64,000 nt of DNA from Epichloe hybrida. Lineage: Eukaryota > Ascomycota > Sordariomycetes > Hypocreales > Clavicipitaceae. Made by a program: the position numbers and the translations under genes. The DNA lies in contig JAFEKR010000007.1 in NCBI GenBank assembly GCA_019022495.1, forward strand, positions 682,001 to 746,000, written 5' to 3'. Of the stretch, positions 13,168 through 25,747 are shown piece by piece. Positions within the stretch are counted from its first letter, which is position 1. The number at the start of each line of letters is the position of its first letter. The notes under the pieces were generated by a model that saw only the letters and a program-made list of their open reading frames with translations, had not been told where the DNA came from and made no database searches.

Positions 13168-14746
13168 CGTCGGCACGGAGAGCTTCGTTTCGTGCAGGAA
13201 GGGTCAAGACTAGGCTGAGTGGCCTGGAAGTTGTCGAAGGATAATTGCAGCTTGGTGGGTTCTGTTCAGTCGCCTGTGCCGTCACAGTACGTGTGCGTGT
13301 ACGTTTGGCTGCCTTGAAGCTGGAAAGCCTATTCAATCGGTCTGGCAGCTGACGCAATGATCATGGAGTACTTGAATTGCACGACTCGCAGCAAAAGTGG
13401 TATATCGACAAAAAGGACTTGAACGTATGGGAAAATCCGGGAGGTCGTGGATTTCTGGAAGCAGCCACTTTAGGTAGGCTGACGAGGCTGGCGTTAGATG
13501 CCAACAACTTGCACAGAACATATCAGAATGGCAGGCGGTGGACCAACGAGTCAACAGCTCGCATCGCATCTGCTTACTGCCAAGACCTGTCACGTGCTTC
13601 ACCCCCCAGATAACAAGACTCGACAATTACCATCACCAACCCCTGACCCAAATAGTTTGAATAGCGACATCAGCATCATCATGTACATATGCTCACTCGC
13701 GTATGTTCAGGAGACATACAGGGTGCTAAAGCCACTTCAAATGTGCTGACTCTATATCCAGTCTTTGTCGCCGAACGGCCTGTCAGCCCCTTGCAAGCCT
13801 GCCTCGGTTGTCATAACAAGTTCAATGGCTTTAACTAACCCTGTATTGTTATTATATAATTGAGAGATTCCTGGTTAGTGACAGAAATCAGAAATGGGGT
13901 CAGTCCGCGTATAAGTGGTTACGAAGCCACCCTTCCCCTGTCAAACTTGACGATTTGGCCCATCACAGGGTACATATGTACAGAGGTGATAGTGAATCAT
14001 ACGAATGCCAATACCTGTCACGTAGTTATGCTCAATCAAGGCTTTCGTTATTACAGCGATGCAAATATGCAGAATGCTGGACGAGAGCATCAATTCCAGG
14101 GAAAGGGCGACAGGGGTCTCGATCTCAGCTGCGTATCAGCTCCCTCCAAACGCGAAGCCTGACAATGAATTGATTTGGAGAATACAATGCGCCGCCGCTA
14201 CGCTGGCCAGAGTGATAATGCTCGTCCGAACGGGCAAAAGGAACCTCACTTGCACAGCACTTTACGTGCAAAAATGTGTGCATGTGGGTGCATTGCATGT
14301 GCACCTTTCCACAGACCGAACTGCGGAATAAACTATGTAGTGAGTCGTGACCAGCGTCCATGTCGCACTGTACTATATACCCCCTCCGACCGAGTTGAAC
14401 TATCAAATTGTCTTGGTCCGGCGTTTGTTTAAAGTCAGGTGTACGGAGAACTCCGTACAGACTAAAGCAATCTCAACACAGTAATCCGTACCGAGGGCCA
14501 GAGAAAGACAGCCGCAAGCCAATCATAGCGCCTGATTCTCCCGGTTCAACGCCGCTTGTTGCCAGGCCCAGAAATTCAATCCTACTGCAGTCAAATCTTT
14601 CTACTTGAACCTAGTATCCGCGTGCACCTCAGTTTGCAGCACACTGCGCTGTCTGTTGATTGACAGCGTCTCTAGTTTTGATTCTTCCAGCTCGTTGTTT
14701 TCACGTCACAATTGAATTTGTCGTCAAAACCATATACACCGCGATC
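13168..14746. other. Intergenic, 1.6 kb
   Basis: Lies between divergent RPN8 and ADK1. Small open frames on both strands overlap one another and show no recognisable domain. A short perfect inverted repeat, GTACGGAGAACTCCGTAC, lies at about 14441-14458. Confidence 0.5.
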
Positions 14747-15740
<994 letters not shown>

Positions 15741-16349
15741 ATCTATTTTTCAGTCTCGTAAACTAGCTCGGCATCTGTTGCCGTTCCTCTGGTGACACAT
15801 ACGCACCCTCGCAGCGTAATTGTTATTAACACCGTGTAAGTCTTATGATTTAAATTACGCCTGCATGTATTAACATACATAACCAATGAATTTTGTGTCG
15901 CCTTTGATTCATGCTGTGACAAATCCACGTGCTGCAGGAAGCCACGGAGTCTGATCAAGAATACCCGCTGCAGAAATTTATGTTCCCAAGTGGCAATTTC
16001 CAGAGCTTAAGCGATCTGTCAAGGGAGAATGCGCGGCACCAAAGGGCTATTAAATGAGAACTAGGAAGGATAATAGTCTAAGTGGGTATAAGGTTTTTGA
16101 TGAACCTCCGAAGTTGATACATTGTGTCCGATATCACGTGGCGCCATTCGACAAAAAAAAAAAACTGCAGAGAGTGATAGCGCAGGATAGGGGAGAATAT
16201 TCGTTATCTATCAAGTCTTGGCGACCCTTGGCTTGCGGCTTAGGGGCTTGCATCGTCTGACGTCAATGCGAATTGATATGGGTCCTATAAGTCAAACCGT
16301 TGGCTCAGCTTCTTCAATGCATACTTCGCGAAGCCTAGTCCAAGCGTTC
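15741..16349. other. Intergenic, convergent 3' flanks
   Basis: About 600 bases between the 3' ends of ADK1 and the Hook gene. No further feature seen. Confidence 0.5.
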
Positions 16350-19300
16350 CTATTTTCGTGGTGTCGCTGGAAGAATCTTGGTCAGTAGAGGTAGAGCAAG
16401 TCGCGTTGGCGCAACTGACCATTGACCATCTGCCTCTGCTTATTCAACCAGCTCCGTGGAGCATCATGTCGCCGTTGAAGTACAACATGGTTGCTCTGTA
16501 ACCGACTGGTGAGATCATACCAGGCTGTCGCAATAAGAGCATTTTCTCTTTGCAAGTTCTTTAATACTTGGTCAATGGTAGCCTTAAGAATGAGATGTTA
16601 GCTCAACTTATTGCAGTAAATGCCAGCAAAGAAGTGCTTAAGAACTAGGATATGTCCTAGCTGCTGGACTATACTTACTCTTTGTGCAGCAGGCTGTTCG
16701 CCGCCTTGGGCTGCCTTGAGTCGCTTTCGCAGATCCAGCTTCTCCTGCTCCGACTGTTCCAGTTGCTGATGATCATAATCGTTAGAGAATTAGGACACTA
16801 AGAATGCAAGTTGAAGGTGAAGTTGAAGTTGAAAAGGTGGCACTATCTACCCTCGTGGTGGATGAACCCTGTAGCCAAATCGTTTCACATGCGAAACTTC
16901 GAATGATCGACATTGGAAACTCGCCCATTAGATCATCATTGCCCGCCAATAGCGAGTATGATCATCCAAGCACGAGAATCAGGGCACGTGATACTTGTTG
17001 ACACTGCCCACAGGTTGACACGATTTGACTGCTTTGTCTGGAGGCTCTTTGATTGATGTCGTCCCAGAGACAACTTTCCAAGACCAGTTGGGAGACCGAG
17101 TATATGCATGTCAGGGGCTGAAATGACTAAACTCACCTGTTTGCGTTCCTTTAGACGTGTACGGAGTTTTTCAATCTTTTCACTTGATTTTTTCATCGCC
17201 TCGGACATATCCGCATCTGCAGGACCACTCGTTGAATTTTCTTGTAGCTCTTTGGCATCTTCAACTTCTTTCCTGAGTCTGTCCTTGGCAAGAAGGGCCT
17301 CGATCAACTGAGACTTCTGTGCATCTCGCTCACTCACAACGAAACTGTAATCTTCTCGCAATCTGTCTAGCTCTGCTTTCAGGGATTCAGAAATAAGTTT
17401 GTCCGTGCTTTTGAGCTCATTTATGGCTTCGATTCCACCTTTTTCCGCGGCCGAAAGGTTTGCTTTTGCTGAAATTAGCTCGCGGTCTGTGTCCATGACC
17501 TTGGTTTGTAGATCGTCGGCTCGTTTCCTAGTTTCGTCCAGGCTCTCTTGTGATCGAATCAGCTGACTTCGTAGATCAACGAACGCTTTGGAGCTGTAGA
17601 GAATGGTTTCAACATTAGTTTAACAATCTCCACTAATTCACAGTATCCAAATATCCTCTTACTCTTCGCTGATGGAGTTTGTCACAAGTGCAGTGACCTG
17701 TTCTTGGCATATTGTGTGCTTTTCAAATATTTCGTTGAAGTTTTGTTGCAGAAGATCTCGCAGACGACGTTGTTCCTCGATCTCCTTTCTCAGCAATGCA
17801 GCATCGCCTGTTGATCCCAGTGTCCGCCTCAGTAGCTCGTTCTCGGCTTTTAGGCGCGAAAGTTCTAAAGGTATATTAGTCTGCCTATCCTCATCAGTTG
17901 CGTTATTCAGCTCGTCTTCCAAGCTGAACGTGGCAGATGTAACACCAAGGCTCGCCCCTGGCGTAATATTATCCTGTCCTTGTTGCACCTGCTCTTGCAA
18001 GTCTTGAATGAATCGCTCATCATGGGTTCTTTGTGCTTTTAATCTGACGAGCTCCTCTTCCAGAACGGCAAGGTCCTTAATTAGCTGAGTTTTTTGGTTT
18101 CGCTCGTCCCAAAGGTGCTGTTCTGACTGTGTGATCATTTTGGTGAGCTCATCTTCAGCTTTGCGAGTTCTTTGGTTTCTCTCCCTGTCATGTACAAGAG
18201 AGCGTAGCTGCTCTTGCAACTCTGCTTTCTCATACTGGAGATTCTGCACTTCCTTTGCTAGGTGCTGTTGAGACTCGAGTTTTTGTTTATATCTCTCTGC
18301 TGTGTTTGCTTTCTTCTCCAGTTCCTCAGCCTTGTGCTTCCACTCTGCAACTTGGTCTCGGAGCTCATCTGCTTGGATGCTCTTTTGATTCAATCTTTGT
18401 ACCTCAGTGTCCAGCTGCGACTTCACTCGATCGTGGCTCCGGATCGTTTCCTCGTTCCTTGCTATGATTTCCATCTGTTCATGAACTTGAGCTTCAAGGA
18501 GTTTAATAGCTTCTGCGCTGTTGACCCCATCTTGTGTAGCTTTGCGAAGGACTTCAAGTTCTCGATCATTTTTTTCCTTTTCGTATTTCAGCTCTTCGTG
18601 ACTCTGTTGCAGATATTCCAAGCGAGTAATGTAATCCGAGAGGTTCTTTTTCGTACTGTCGAGTTGTTGGCGAAGAGCCGCGTTCTGCTCCTCTACTAGG
18701 AGATCCATATCTCGGGCCTCCATAACAGCATCGATGGCATCGTCTAAATCAGTGTCATCTTTGAAATGGCCAACGTCCTGCTGCATGGTACGAATAATCT
18801 GCATGATTTCGGCCTGATTCTCGCGATCAAGACTATGCTGGATCCTTGGAACATATTTGCCATTATCGGGACCCATTGCAGCGGCAGACACCATGACAGC
18901 AAGTAACTAGGATCAACCATTAATACGCGATTCTCAGCGATCTGTCTTATGGTCTTGTTATACAAACCTGGCTAATGCCCTGAGGCTCCGGGTTTTCGGC
19001 GATAGCATGGTAGTCAAATTTCTTTGCCTGGCAGCCAAGTTCAGGAACTTGTCGACGAATAAATCTGAATAGACCCTTATATACTGTCTGAATGTTTCGC
19101 TTGTGTGTCAAATATTTTGAAGTGCCTTGAGTGGATTCGAGATGGGACGGTTCGAATTCAGAATCTAGCTCGTGAAGAATTTGACCAAGCAAAATCCCAT
19201 TTGTGAGGTCTTCAAGGGACTCGACAACTTGGCCTATGTCAAAGACACGGTTTGCCTGGATCGCGCATTAGCATCGCTAAAATACCAGATTGACAGGTCA

Positions 19301-19411
19301 GAAAGAATAAAACGGCAACTCAACAGTTACTTGACTTACAGCTTTGAGCAGAGCAACCTGCGCCCCGGTGCTATATATCGGCATAGTCTTGGCTATTGGC
19401 GTAGGAGTCAT
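16350..19411 (-). CDS. Hook family dynein adaptor (HookA-like)
   Basis: Fungal Hook proteins link early endosomes to dynein and kinesin-3 for long-range transport in hyphae. Seven exons join in phase: 19411-19340, 19255-18968, 18906-17663, 17593-17137, 16765-16679, 16582-16420 and 16366-16350, giving 775 residues. The N-terminal HOOK (calponin-homology-like) domain occupies about 15-190 (GILLGQILHELDSEFEPSH; FRFIRRQVPELGCQAKKFDYHAIAENP as separate pieces). After residue 190 comes a very long heptad-rich coiled coil. The C-terminal block around TAWYDLTSRLQSNHVVLQRR corresponds to the conserved Hook tail that binds the cargo complex. The coding part of the last exon is only 17 bases, so the extreme C-terminus (NATPRK) is less certain. 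Exon 1 is also short (24 codons). Confidence 0.88.
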
Positions 19412-20391
19412 CCTGTCATGGAGGTCTCAGCGGGCAGTTGCAAAGCTCGGAAACACAGACACCGGTTTGCTTCGCCCAAGTTTCAATATGAGGTTTAAAG
19501 AAGCATAGCGAAAGTGGGAAACAAGATCAAGGTTTGAGAAACAAAGCCGAGAGACTTGCAAGGTATTGGGCATGTACGTAATCAGGGCCTGACGGCAGAG
19601 GAAAATGCAACTGGGAGCATTCGCGAGGGACGCGACTGGGGGGTTTATCATCCCTTGGAATAGAAGGCAGGGAGCTTCAGCGGGTCCCACCGCACTGGAG
19701 TTCATCCTTTTACAGACCTGGGTACGGAGTAGACCATCGGGGGGGGCGGCACTACGGAGTAGACTCAGTGCTGTTACGTCCACTCACTGTATGTACTGAG
19801 CTCACTAGATATTTACGTAAGGTGACACCTTCAAGTATGAATAATAAAAGATATTCTAGACTTGATGAGCTTTTGGCGCATATTTTGAACTTTTTTTCTA
19901 CCTATAGCGGTTATTTGACGTGGGTATTCTGCGACGCAATTGCCGTTTCTGGTGTGTTTATGCAGGCCAACTACTTTATGTTACTCGAGTTGGGATCTTT
20001 GATCTGAAGAAAATTTAACAATAATAAGCTCATTTCCCTCCTGATCTTGAGCGCAGGAGGTTAGATCGTATCCAGCTATTACTCGTAGAGCCAAGTCCTT
20101 TGCGACATTTTCTGCTCGGGTCCCTTTGATGTGCTTGCCTCGCCAAGCTGAAGACTCTTTCTACACAGCCGCAGCATGATGCAGCCTGAATACTCATTCC
20201 AATTCTCGTTCAATCAGCTCGTATTCTTTAGAAGGTTATGAATGCAAGCCGTACGATGAGTCATCGTCCTTCGATCAGACACAACGGTCATACTTAGCTC
20301 ATTCTTATTCTGTCAAATTCAACGCGATAGCAACATATGTTGATGGGATATTAAAACACGATAGTAGTACCAAAGACACCAGCAACAGCAA
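19412..20391. other. Intergenic with two TACGGAGTA-containing copies
   Basis: Nearly 1 kb upstream of Hook. The 10-base word TACGGAGTAG occurs twice within about 35 bases (about 19723-19760) around a G-rich run. No gene recognised. Confidence 0.5.
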
Positions 20392-20700
20392 TTACACGAA
20401 GCCTACATCAAATTTGAACTTCATGCCAATATGCGTCTTTGCTTTTTTGTCGTGATTGGGCAAGTCTGCGGTCTTCATAATCGCAGAGCTTAGTCTGCCA
20501 GATCTATCTGGGTGATCCTGAGTGAGAGTTTCTTTTTGATCCGCATCTACATGGCATTGAGCAAGTATCAGAAAATTTCATTGGCAAATGTCTATGATCA
20601 GGAACGTACATAATACAGAACCATGGGTGGGTGCTTTTGTAGTTTCGTCGACTGGCGGATGCGATGCCGAGATGAGGAGAAGTCCTTGCATCAGAACCAT
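20392..20700 (-). CDS. Small two-exon gene, 81-aa protein of unknown function
   Basis: I do not recognise the product. Exon 20700-20610 (30 codons plus one base) ends at GTACGT; exon 20546-20392 begins after an ATGTAG acceptor and ends at TAA. The phases match exactly and give one continuous 81-residue reading. The N-terminus (MVLMQGLLLISASHPPVDE) is mildly hydrophobic. The middle reads VLYADQKETLTQDHPDRSG, and the C-terminus is basic (KKAKTHIGMKFKFDVGFV). Support is the matched phases, a good donor and acceptor and protein-like composition; there is no homology evidence. It sits between Hook and the I9 inhibitor-like gene, all on the minus strand. A single long intron-free ORF does not exist here, so simple ORF scanning misses it. 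Confidence 0.5.
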
Positions 20701-21004
20701 GTTAGTATAGACTAGTAAACTAGCTACACGAATGTTTATATTTATAGTTTACTTTTTGTACGAGAGGTCACCCGTGGACAGAATAACTTGCAAGCGGCCG
20801 CATAGGTTGAGAGAAGAGGGCCTAGCGGTCATACGGGAAGAGAGATTGGTAGTGTGAGGCGGGTATTAAAACATTTTTGCAAATCGACTTTTTATGTCAT
20901 GGTCACTGCCATTTATCAACAAATCGTCAATTTAATTAAACAAAGAATTACAGTATTGTTCTTCCTGCAACATTCGCCAATACTCGGACAGCTATCCTAC
21001 GCAA

Positions 21005-21347
21005 TCACTGGATCGAAGCCAGTTCGTCTTCTTCAACATTCATGGAGTTCTTAGCTCCCCAGATTCGCAATTTCTCCAGGGCCTTTTCAGGCGCAACGAA
21101 AGCAAAGCCCCTATTATATCGTGAGTGCTTGGGATGAGAGATGCCGATTTCGAATTTACCTAATGGTAGTAGAGTACTCGTGCGTAATTTTGCAACCCGC
21201 TTTGATAATTGTTTCCTTTGCTTTGTCTACCACAGAGTCGGGAATGTTAGTGTCCTTGAAGTACATAATGGCCGACTTCTTCTGATTTATAGCGAGTGCA
21301 GGAGTGATAGTGGCGAGTGCCAGGACAAGATTCGAAAGTACTCTCAT
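21005..21347 (-). CDS. Small secreted-type protein with peptidase inhibitor I9 fold
   Basis: Exons 21347-21160 and 21110-21005 join to 97 residues. The chosen start gives a signal peptide (MRVLSNLVLALATITPALA); an upstream in-frame start at 21461 would bury it. The mature part shows the I9/proteinase-B-inhibitor pattern: a beta strand (SAIMYFKDTNIPDSVVDKAK), then IIKAGCKITHEYS, and after the intron RGFAFVAPEKALEKLR. This is the fold of subtilisin propeptides and of yeast Pbi2. Pbi2 itself is cytosolic/vacuolar and lacks a signal peptide, so a secreted or vesicular inhibitor or chaperone of subtilisin-like proteases is my inference. The C-terminus is acidic (VEEDELASIQ). Confidence 0.75.
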
Positions 21348-22386
21348 TTCACCGACTGTTGAAGAGAGTTCGTATTGATATTTTTTGCTGGGAGAAGATG
21401 AAGGCGAGACAATTGTTCCCTGGAGCAGATGAGGCGACTTGCTCATCATTTGCGAAACCACGCTAAATTATTGAGATGGTGTCACCTGCTATTTCAGGCG
21501 GCCAGATGCGCATGTTACTCCCTTAGTCCTAAAACGGAAGAAGTTCCTTTCCACCCAATTCCTCGCGAAATGTACCAGCTCTTTTTAGTGGCAAATGCAG
21601 GGCAGCTTCAACACACATCGCTTGCAACGCTTTACAACGCTCCTCTTCTGTAGGTTTCTTTCCTTTTCATTATCAAAAGGCCTCACAAGGCAACGCAATG
21701 AGGCTCTAAAATACCCGCTATTATGTCATTCCGTAAGATATAACTATTTTATATAACCGCGGGAGATATAATTAATGCTATTAATACATAGCAAGCAAGC
21801 GAGCGTTTTATATACATATAGTGCTTAAATTCGGCGGTTAAGGTGTAGGGACTGTCCTTCTAAATTAGGACTAGGTGTGAGCTGTCCTTCTTGATTCGTA
21901 CTATGTAACGCGATATGCGATATGCGCATTTACGTAGTGGTCCGTCCACTTCCATCAAATGAGCTTATCAAACACGTTTCCATACTAATAAGCAATGCCC
22001 GTATCCATGAAAAAGCAATGCTAGCACTGGTGAGAGATTTACGTATCTTGTATCGACCCATTTTTTTTTTCGCCGGCACGAGGGGTGATTTTGAGAAACG
22101 ATTCTTCTAATTAATTATTAGTCTCACATCCCAGTCGGTACGAAAGTGTAGCCTTACCGGCTCTAAGGAGATGCTACCAACAAAACCCGTGACGGACAGG
22201 TGCTCACGGTAGATACACTGACTTTGTAAAGTGACATAGCAAGCAACCTAAGAGGAAGAGCGAGGGGTGCAAGAGAAGTCCATCCAACCTGGCATATGCA
22301 TGGTCCAGACCCAACCTAAACAGCAGCAAAAGACAATTGCTCCAAGAGCAGCAATTAACATCACACGAAGCGAGAGCGACAGAGAT
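21348..22386. other. AT-rich intergenic region
   Basis: About 1 kb. The part at roughly 21700-22110 is strongly AT-rich with TATATA and TTAATTAAT words and no coding signal. It may be an old degenerate repeat, but no terminal repeats or transposase remnants are visible. Confidence 0.45.
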
Positions 22387-23160
22387 CTAGCATGATGCAT
22401 TACCTCCATTCCAAACAGGTTGGCTCTCTTGCTCTACTGCATGCATGGCCACCGCGACATCCTCCAGCTTGGCTACAACGTCAATAACACCCTTATTGAC
22501 CCTTTGAAAATACTTGTCATTTGCCTCTCTTCGCTTCCTACCGAGAACAATGTCCATCTCAGATTCCTCATCCAGGTCGGGCTCCGACATACCTAAGCCC
22601 TCATCCCGGACATCGTGTCCGTCGTTGGATGGCCTGTTAGTACTTTGAATGTGATCAGTGCCATTTCCGGTGTTCGGACTTGGCGAATTCATCAAATTGT
22701 TGTGCATATTGCGCAAATCACCGCCACTAGAGGATATAATCTGATCGCGTAATCCCGTAACCGTCACCTCATCGGCCTCACTCCTTGCCCAAGCCTGTGC
22801 AAGACCGATCTGTGCAGAGCGCAGTTCAGAAAGCTTTTCACTGTGCCCAGGGCCAAACACATGAGTTCCACCCGAAGCAGATAGTTCAACTTCTTCCAAA
22901 GTGGCTTGCATCTCCGCCCATAGAGCATCGGTCTTGTCCGTACTCCGAGTGCTGCCAGTTCGACCATTGCGTTGAAAATCAGGGATCAAGATAGATCCAC
23001 AGCGAATAGAGGTGCTACGTTCTAGGTTAGATTGTTTCCGCCGCGGGGTGGAATAGCCAGGTGCTGATGTGCTAGCGACAGAAACACGTGAAGCACCCGG
23101 CGAGGGATGTAAAAAGAGAGCTGGAGGAGGTTCGCGCGGTCGATTATTATTTCTCGACAT
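22387..23160 (-). CDS. Conserved-looking protein of unknown function, 257 aa
   Basis: I do not recognise a family. The single exon starts MSRNNNRPREPPPALFLHPSPG, a proline/serine-rich disordered N-terminus with TPRRKQSNLERSTS, a basic motif that could be a phosphosite or nuclear signal. Residues about 75-130 form a helical block (ALWAEMQATLEEVELSASG, then SAQIGLAQAWARSEADE). A serine/asparagine-rich stretch precedes an acidic patch (EPDLDEESEMDIVLGRKRR) and a final helix (YFQRVNKGVIDVVAKLEDVA). A GTAATG donor-like site near the end means the true C-terminus could be spliced differently. Its promoter is shared head-to-head with the uS12 gene. Confidence 0.7.
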   Translation of the reverse strand: MSRNNNRPREPPPALFLHPSPGASRVSVASTSAPGYSTPRRKQSNLERSTSIRCGSILIPDFQRNGRTGSTRSTDKTDALWAEMQATLEEVELSASGGTHVFGPGHSEKLSELRSAQIGLAQAWARSEADEVTVTGLRDQIISSSGGDLRNMHNNLMNSPSPNTGNGTDHIQSTNRPSNDGHDVRDEGLGMSEPDLDEESEMDIVLGRKRREANDKYFQRVNKGVIDVVAKLEDVAVAMHAVEQESQPVWNGGNASC

Positions 23161-23310
23161 CGAGCGTGCTGGCGCATTGGTGCGCTGCGCATCAACGTAG
23201 ACTGATAGTTAAGAGCAGTGATTATGGACTTAATGTAATTCATCATGTTTTATTATTATGGAGAAGGGGCTTGTGTCAAGCGCAGTCACATGACTGACTA
23301 CAAGCCCAAA

Positions 23311-23351
23311 ATCCGGCGACATCTTTAATCCGGCGACATCTTTAATCCGGC
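23311..23351. repeat. Short direct repeat of a 17-bp unit
   Basis: The unit ATCCGGCGACATCTTTA occurs twice in tandem, followed by a partial third copy, in the bidirectional promoter between the 257-aa gene and the uS12 gene. Confidence 0.8.
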
Positions 23352-23420
23352 AGATAAGTCTAAGTCACGTGGCTAGCTGCTGTCATCCTGTGCGCTTTAG
23401 TGTTACAAGACTCTAGGGCC

Positions 23421-23430
23421 GCAAACCCTA
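23421..23430 (+). promoter_or_regulatory. Telobox-like ribosomal-protein promoter element
   Basis: GCAAACCCTA lies about 170 bases upstream of the uS12 start codon. AACCCTA teloboxes are frequent in ribosomal-protein promoters of filamentous ascomycetes. The match is exact but short, so function is inferred. Confidence 0.4.
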
Positions 23431-23598
23431 CTTACAAATTTGGTAGAGCTAACTTTTTCGTTACTCCACGGAAGCCATCATCAACCCAGTGCCGAGCGGT
23501 AAATTCAGAAATCGGTACGTGCACTCCTCACCTGTGTATTGCGAACTTCGATACAACCCTCTATTATCGGTTCTCAGTGCTGACGTTGCACAGCAATC

Positions 23599-24092
23599 AT
23601 GGCTGGAGGCAAACCCCGTGGTCTCAATGCGGCGCGCAAGCTGCGAACGAACCGAAAGGACCAGAAATGGGCCGACCTTCACTACAAGAAGCGTGCTCTG
23701 GGCACTGCTTTCAAATCATCTCCGTTCGGTGGCTCTTCTCACGCCAAGGGCATTGTCCTTGAGAAAGTAGGCGTTGAAGCCAAGCAGCCTAACTCTGCTA
23801 TCCGAAAGTGTGTTCGTGTTCAGTTGATCAAGAACGGCAAAAAGGTCACTGCCTTTGGTACGTCAACAAATTGATTTCTTCGCTCTCATTTATACGCTAA
23901 CGACTCTATGTAGTTCCCAACGACGGCTGCCTGAACTTCGTGGACGAAAACGACGAGGTTTTGCTTGCTGGATTCGGTCGTAAGGGCAAGGCCAAGGGTG
24001 ATATTCCTGGTGTTCGATTCAAGGTGGTCAAAGTATCCGGTGTTGGCTTGTTGGCTTTGTGGAAGGAGAAGAAGGAGAAGCCTCGATCGTAA
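23599..24092 (+). CDS. RPS23: 40S ribosomal protein uS12 (S23)
   Basis: uS12 lies at the decoding centre of the small subunit. Exons 23599-23857 and 23914-24092 join to 145 residues, the standard eukaryotic length. The start [15 protein letters not shown], the [15 protein letters not shown] segment with the universally conserved hydroxylated proline, and the end [17 protein letters not shown] are all typical. The intron splits the codon after KVTAF. A telobox-like element lies upstream. Codon choice is visibly biased to C-ending codons compared with neighbours, as expected for high expression. Confidence 0.98.
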
Positions 24093-24547
24093 AAAGTGGT
24101 AACAGATTGGGTCAGAGGAGGCGACATTTTCTGTCAAATTTCCAGCACATGGAGATATCGGCTTTGTTTGCAATGGCATTGAAGGGCTGGGTGACCTGAA
24201 TGACGAGATTACAAAGTAAATTCACATGGTTCACTTGAAGCAAATTATATTCTCTAAGACACAATCAACCTTCGATTGAAGAAGACTTGAATTCCTGGGT
24301 TTTTTTTTCGTGTCTTTGCTTATCAATGATGTCGCCATTGCATTGAATTCCCTTACAATTTACTATACCCAGCCGAACGAAGGAATATTGGCAAGCATTG
24401 AGCGTACCAGTCATAGATTCCCCGGGTGACGCGGGTTGTGGTCCAGCATGATGATAAGCTTCAAAGGAAGGACCTTCGAATTAAACGGTGGTTCTAAATG
24501 TGCTATATTGTACATGAAAGTCGACAGATCCCTCGAAGCCCTTTATC
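24093..24547. other. Intergenic, convergent 3' flanks
   Basis: About 450 bases between the 3' ends of the uS12 and COQ2 genes; a T-run at about 24299-24308. No gene seen. Confidence 0.5.
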
Positions 24548-25747
24548 TTAAAAATCTCCCGACTTATCTTCCAAGTCGCGAAGAAGGTAGTCGACTCCCA
24601 GCCCGAGGCTAATGCTGCCGCCAGTGATCCAGCAACCGTTCACAAACCACCACCAACAGTCCTTTACATTTTTCAGATTGACCTTTCGAATCATGATGCC
24701 CAATGTCACAGCAGCGCCACCGCAGCTGCCGATGAAGAAGGCTGGCCCGGCCCCCGAAGCTACACCCGCTGCAGCAAGTAGAGCAATCTGAGCCCCAGCT
24801 AGGCCAGTGAGTATTTGCTTAGTTTGGGAGCCGTGTTTTAAGGCTATGCTTTTGATGCCTGCATTTGCATCGTCTTTGATGTCCATATGTGCGTAGATCA
24901 TGTCGTAAAGGACAGTCCAAGCAATATTCGAAGAATAAAGGCAGCCCGCAGCAGTCAAGGCCGACCAATTCGACAGTAAGTCCACACCTAATGCCGGAAA
25001 TCCCATGATTGCTCCCCATGAGAACGTCAAGCCGAGGACAATTTGGGGATAATAGGTCACTCTCTTTGCAAGTGGATAACTTGCAACAAATAAAAGACTC
25101 GGAATGCCATAGAATAGACATGAGGTGGGAAATTGTAACAAGATACCCAAGCCTGTCAAGAGTTGCGCACCAGTGAATACCAACCCTTTGAAGGGAGATA
25201 TGGCGCGGCGGGCGATTGGTCGTAGCCGTGTGCGAACGACATGGGGGTCAAGATCTCTGTCCCATAAGTCGTTGATCGTACATCCAGCTCCGCGCATGAT
25301 CAATGCGCCTGAAAAGAACAATAAAGACGTGCTAACGACTGATCCAACAGAGGCAACAGGTGCTGCCATTGGAGCTGCCATCAAAGTAGAGAAAAGGCAA
25401 GGGAAGAACAGATAGAAGGTTCCCGTCGGTTTGTCGATGCGAATGAGTTCTGCGTACGGTACCCATGACGCCGGGATGACCGATAAAATTCCAGATTTCG
25501 GTTGTTGATAGTCTAACCGTTGCTCATTTCTGTCTGGACTTCCGGGTGGCTCAAGCAAGGAATTTCTTTGAAGTGATGTTTGGTGAAGCCTGCTACGCTG
25601 CTCTGTCCTCAGATACTTCGAGAAGGTAACCACCCCTGCGCTTCTGTTTGAGGGATTCGTGATGCGTTTTCTCGCCAACAAAATTTGCTGATGACAAAAG
25701 GTGTTAGACACCCAAGGTGAGACGTGAGGAAAGTTCGCTAGCCTCAT
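24548..25747 (-). CDS. COQ2: 4-hydroxybenzoate polyprenyltransferase, mitochondrial
   Basis: Attaches the polyprenyl tail to 4-hydroxybenzoate in ubiquinone synthesis at the mitochondrial inner membrane. A single exon gives 399 residues from the ATG at 25747; the open frame extends 13 codons upstream only through a TTG. The first 80-90 residues are basic and serine-rich, consistent with a mitochondrial presequence. The UbiA domain follows with multiple membrane segments, the first Asp motif NDLWDRDLD at about 159-167 and the second around YAHMDIKDD. LIRIDKPTGTFYLFFPC marks the start of the core. The divergent neighbour is the JmjC gene. Confidence 0.94.
   Translation of the reverse strand: MRLANFPHVSPWVSNTFCHQQILLARKRITNPSNRSAGVVTFSKYLRTEQRSRLHQTSLQRNSLLEPPGSPDRNEQRLDYQQPKSGILSVIPASWVPYAELIRIDKPTGTFYLFFPCLFSTLMAAPMAAPVASVGSVVSTSLLFFSGALIMRGAGCTINDLWDRDLDPHVVRTRLRPIARRAISPFKGLVFTGAQLLTGLGILLQFPTSCLFYGIPSLLFVASYPLAKRVTYYPQIVLGLTFSWGAIMGFPALGVDLLSNWSALTAAGCLYSSNIAWTVLYDMIYAHMDIKDDANAGIKSIALKHGSQTKQILTGLAGAQIALLAAAGVASGAGPAFFIGSCGGAAVTLGIMIRKVNLKNVKDCWWWFVNGCWITGGSISLGLGVDYLLRDLEDKSGDF

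Noticed and set aside
21700..22110. Possible RIP-mutated transposon
   Set aside because: AT-rich, but no terminal repeats, target-site duplication or coding relic is visible; a dinucleotide RIP index was not computed.
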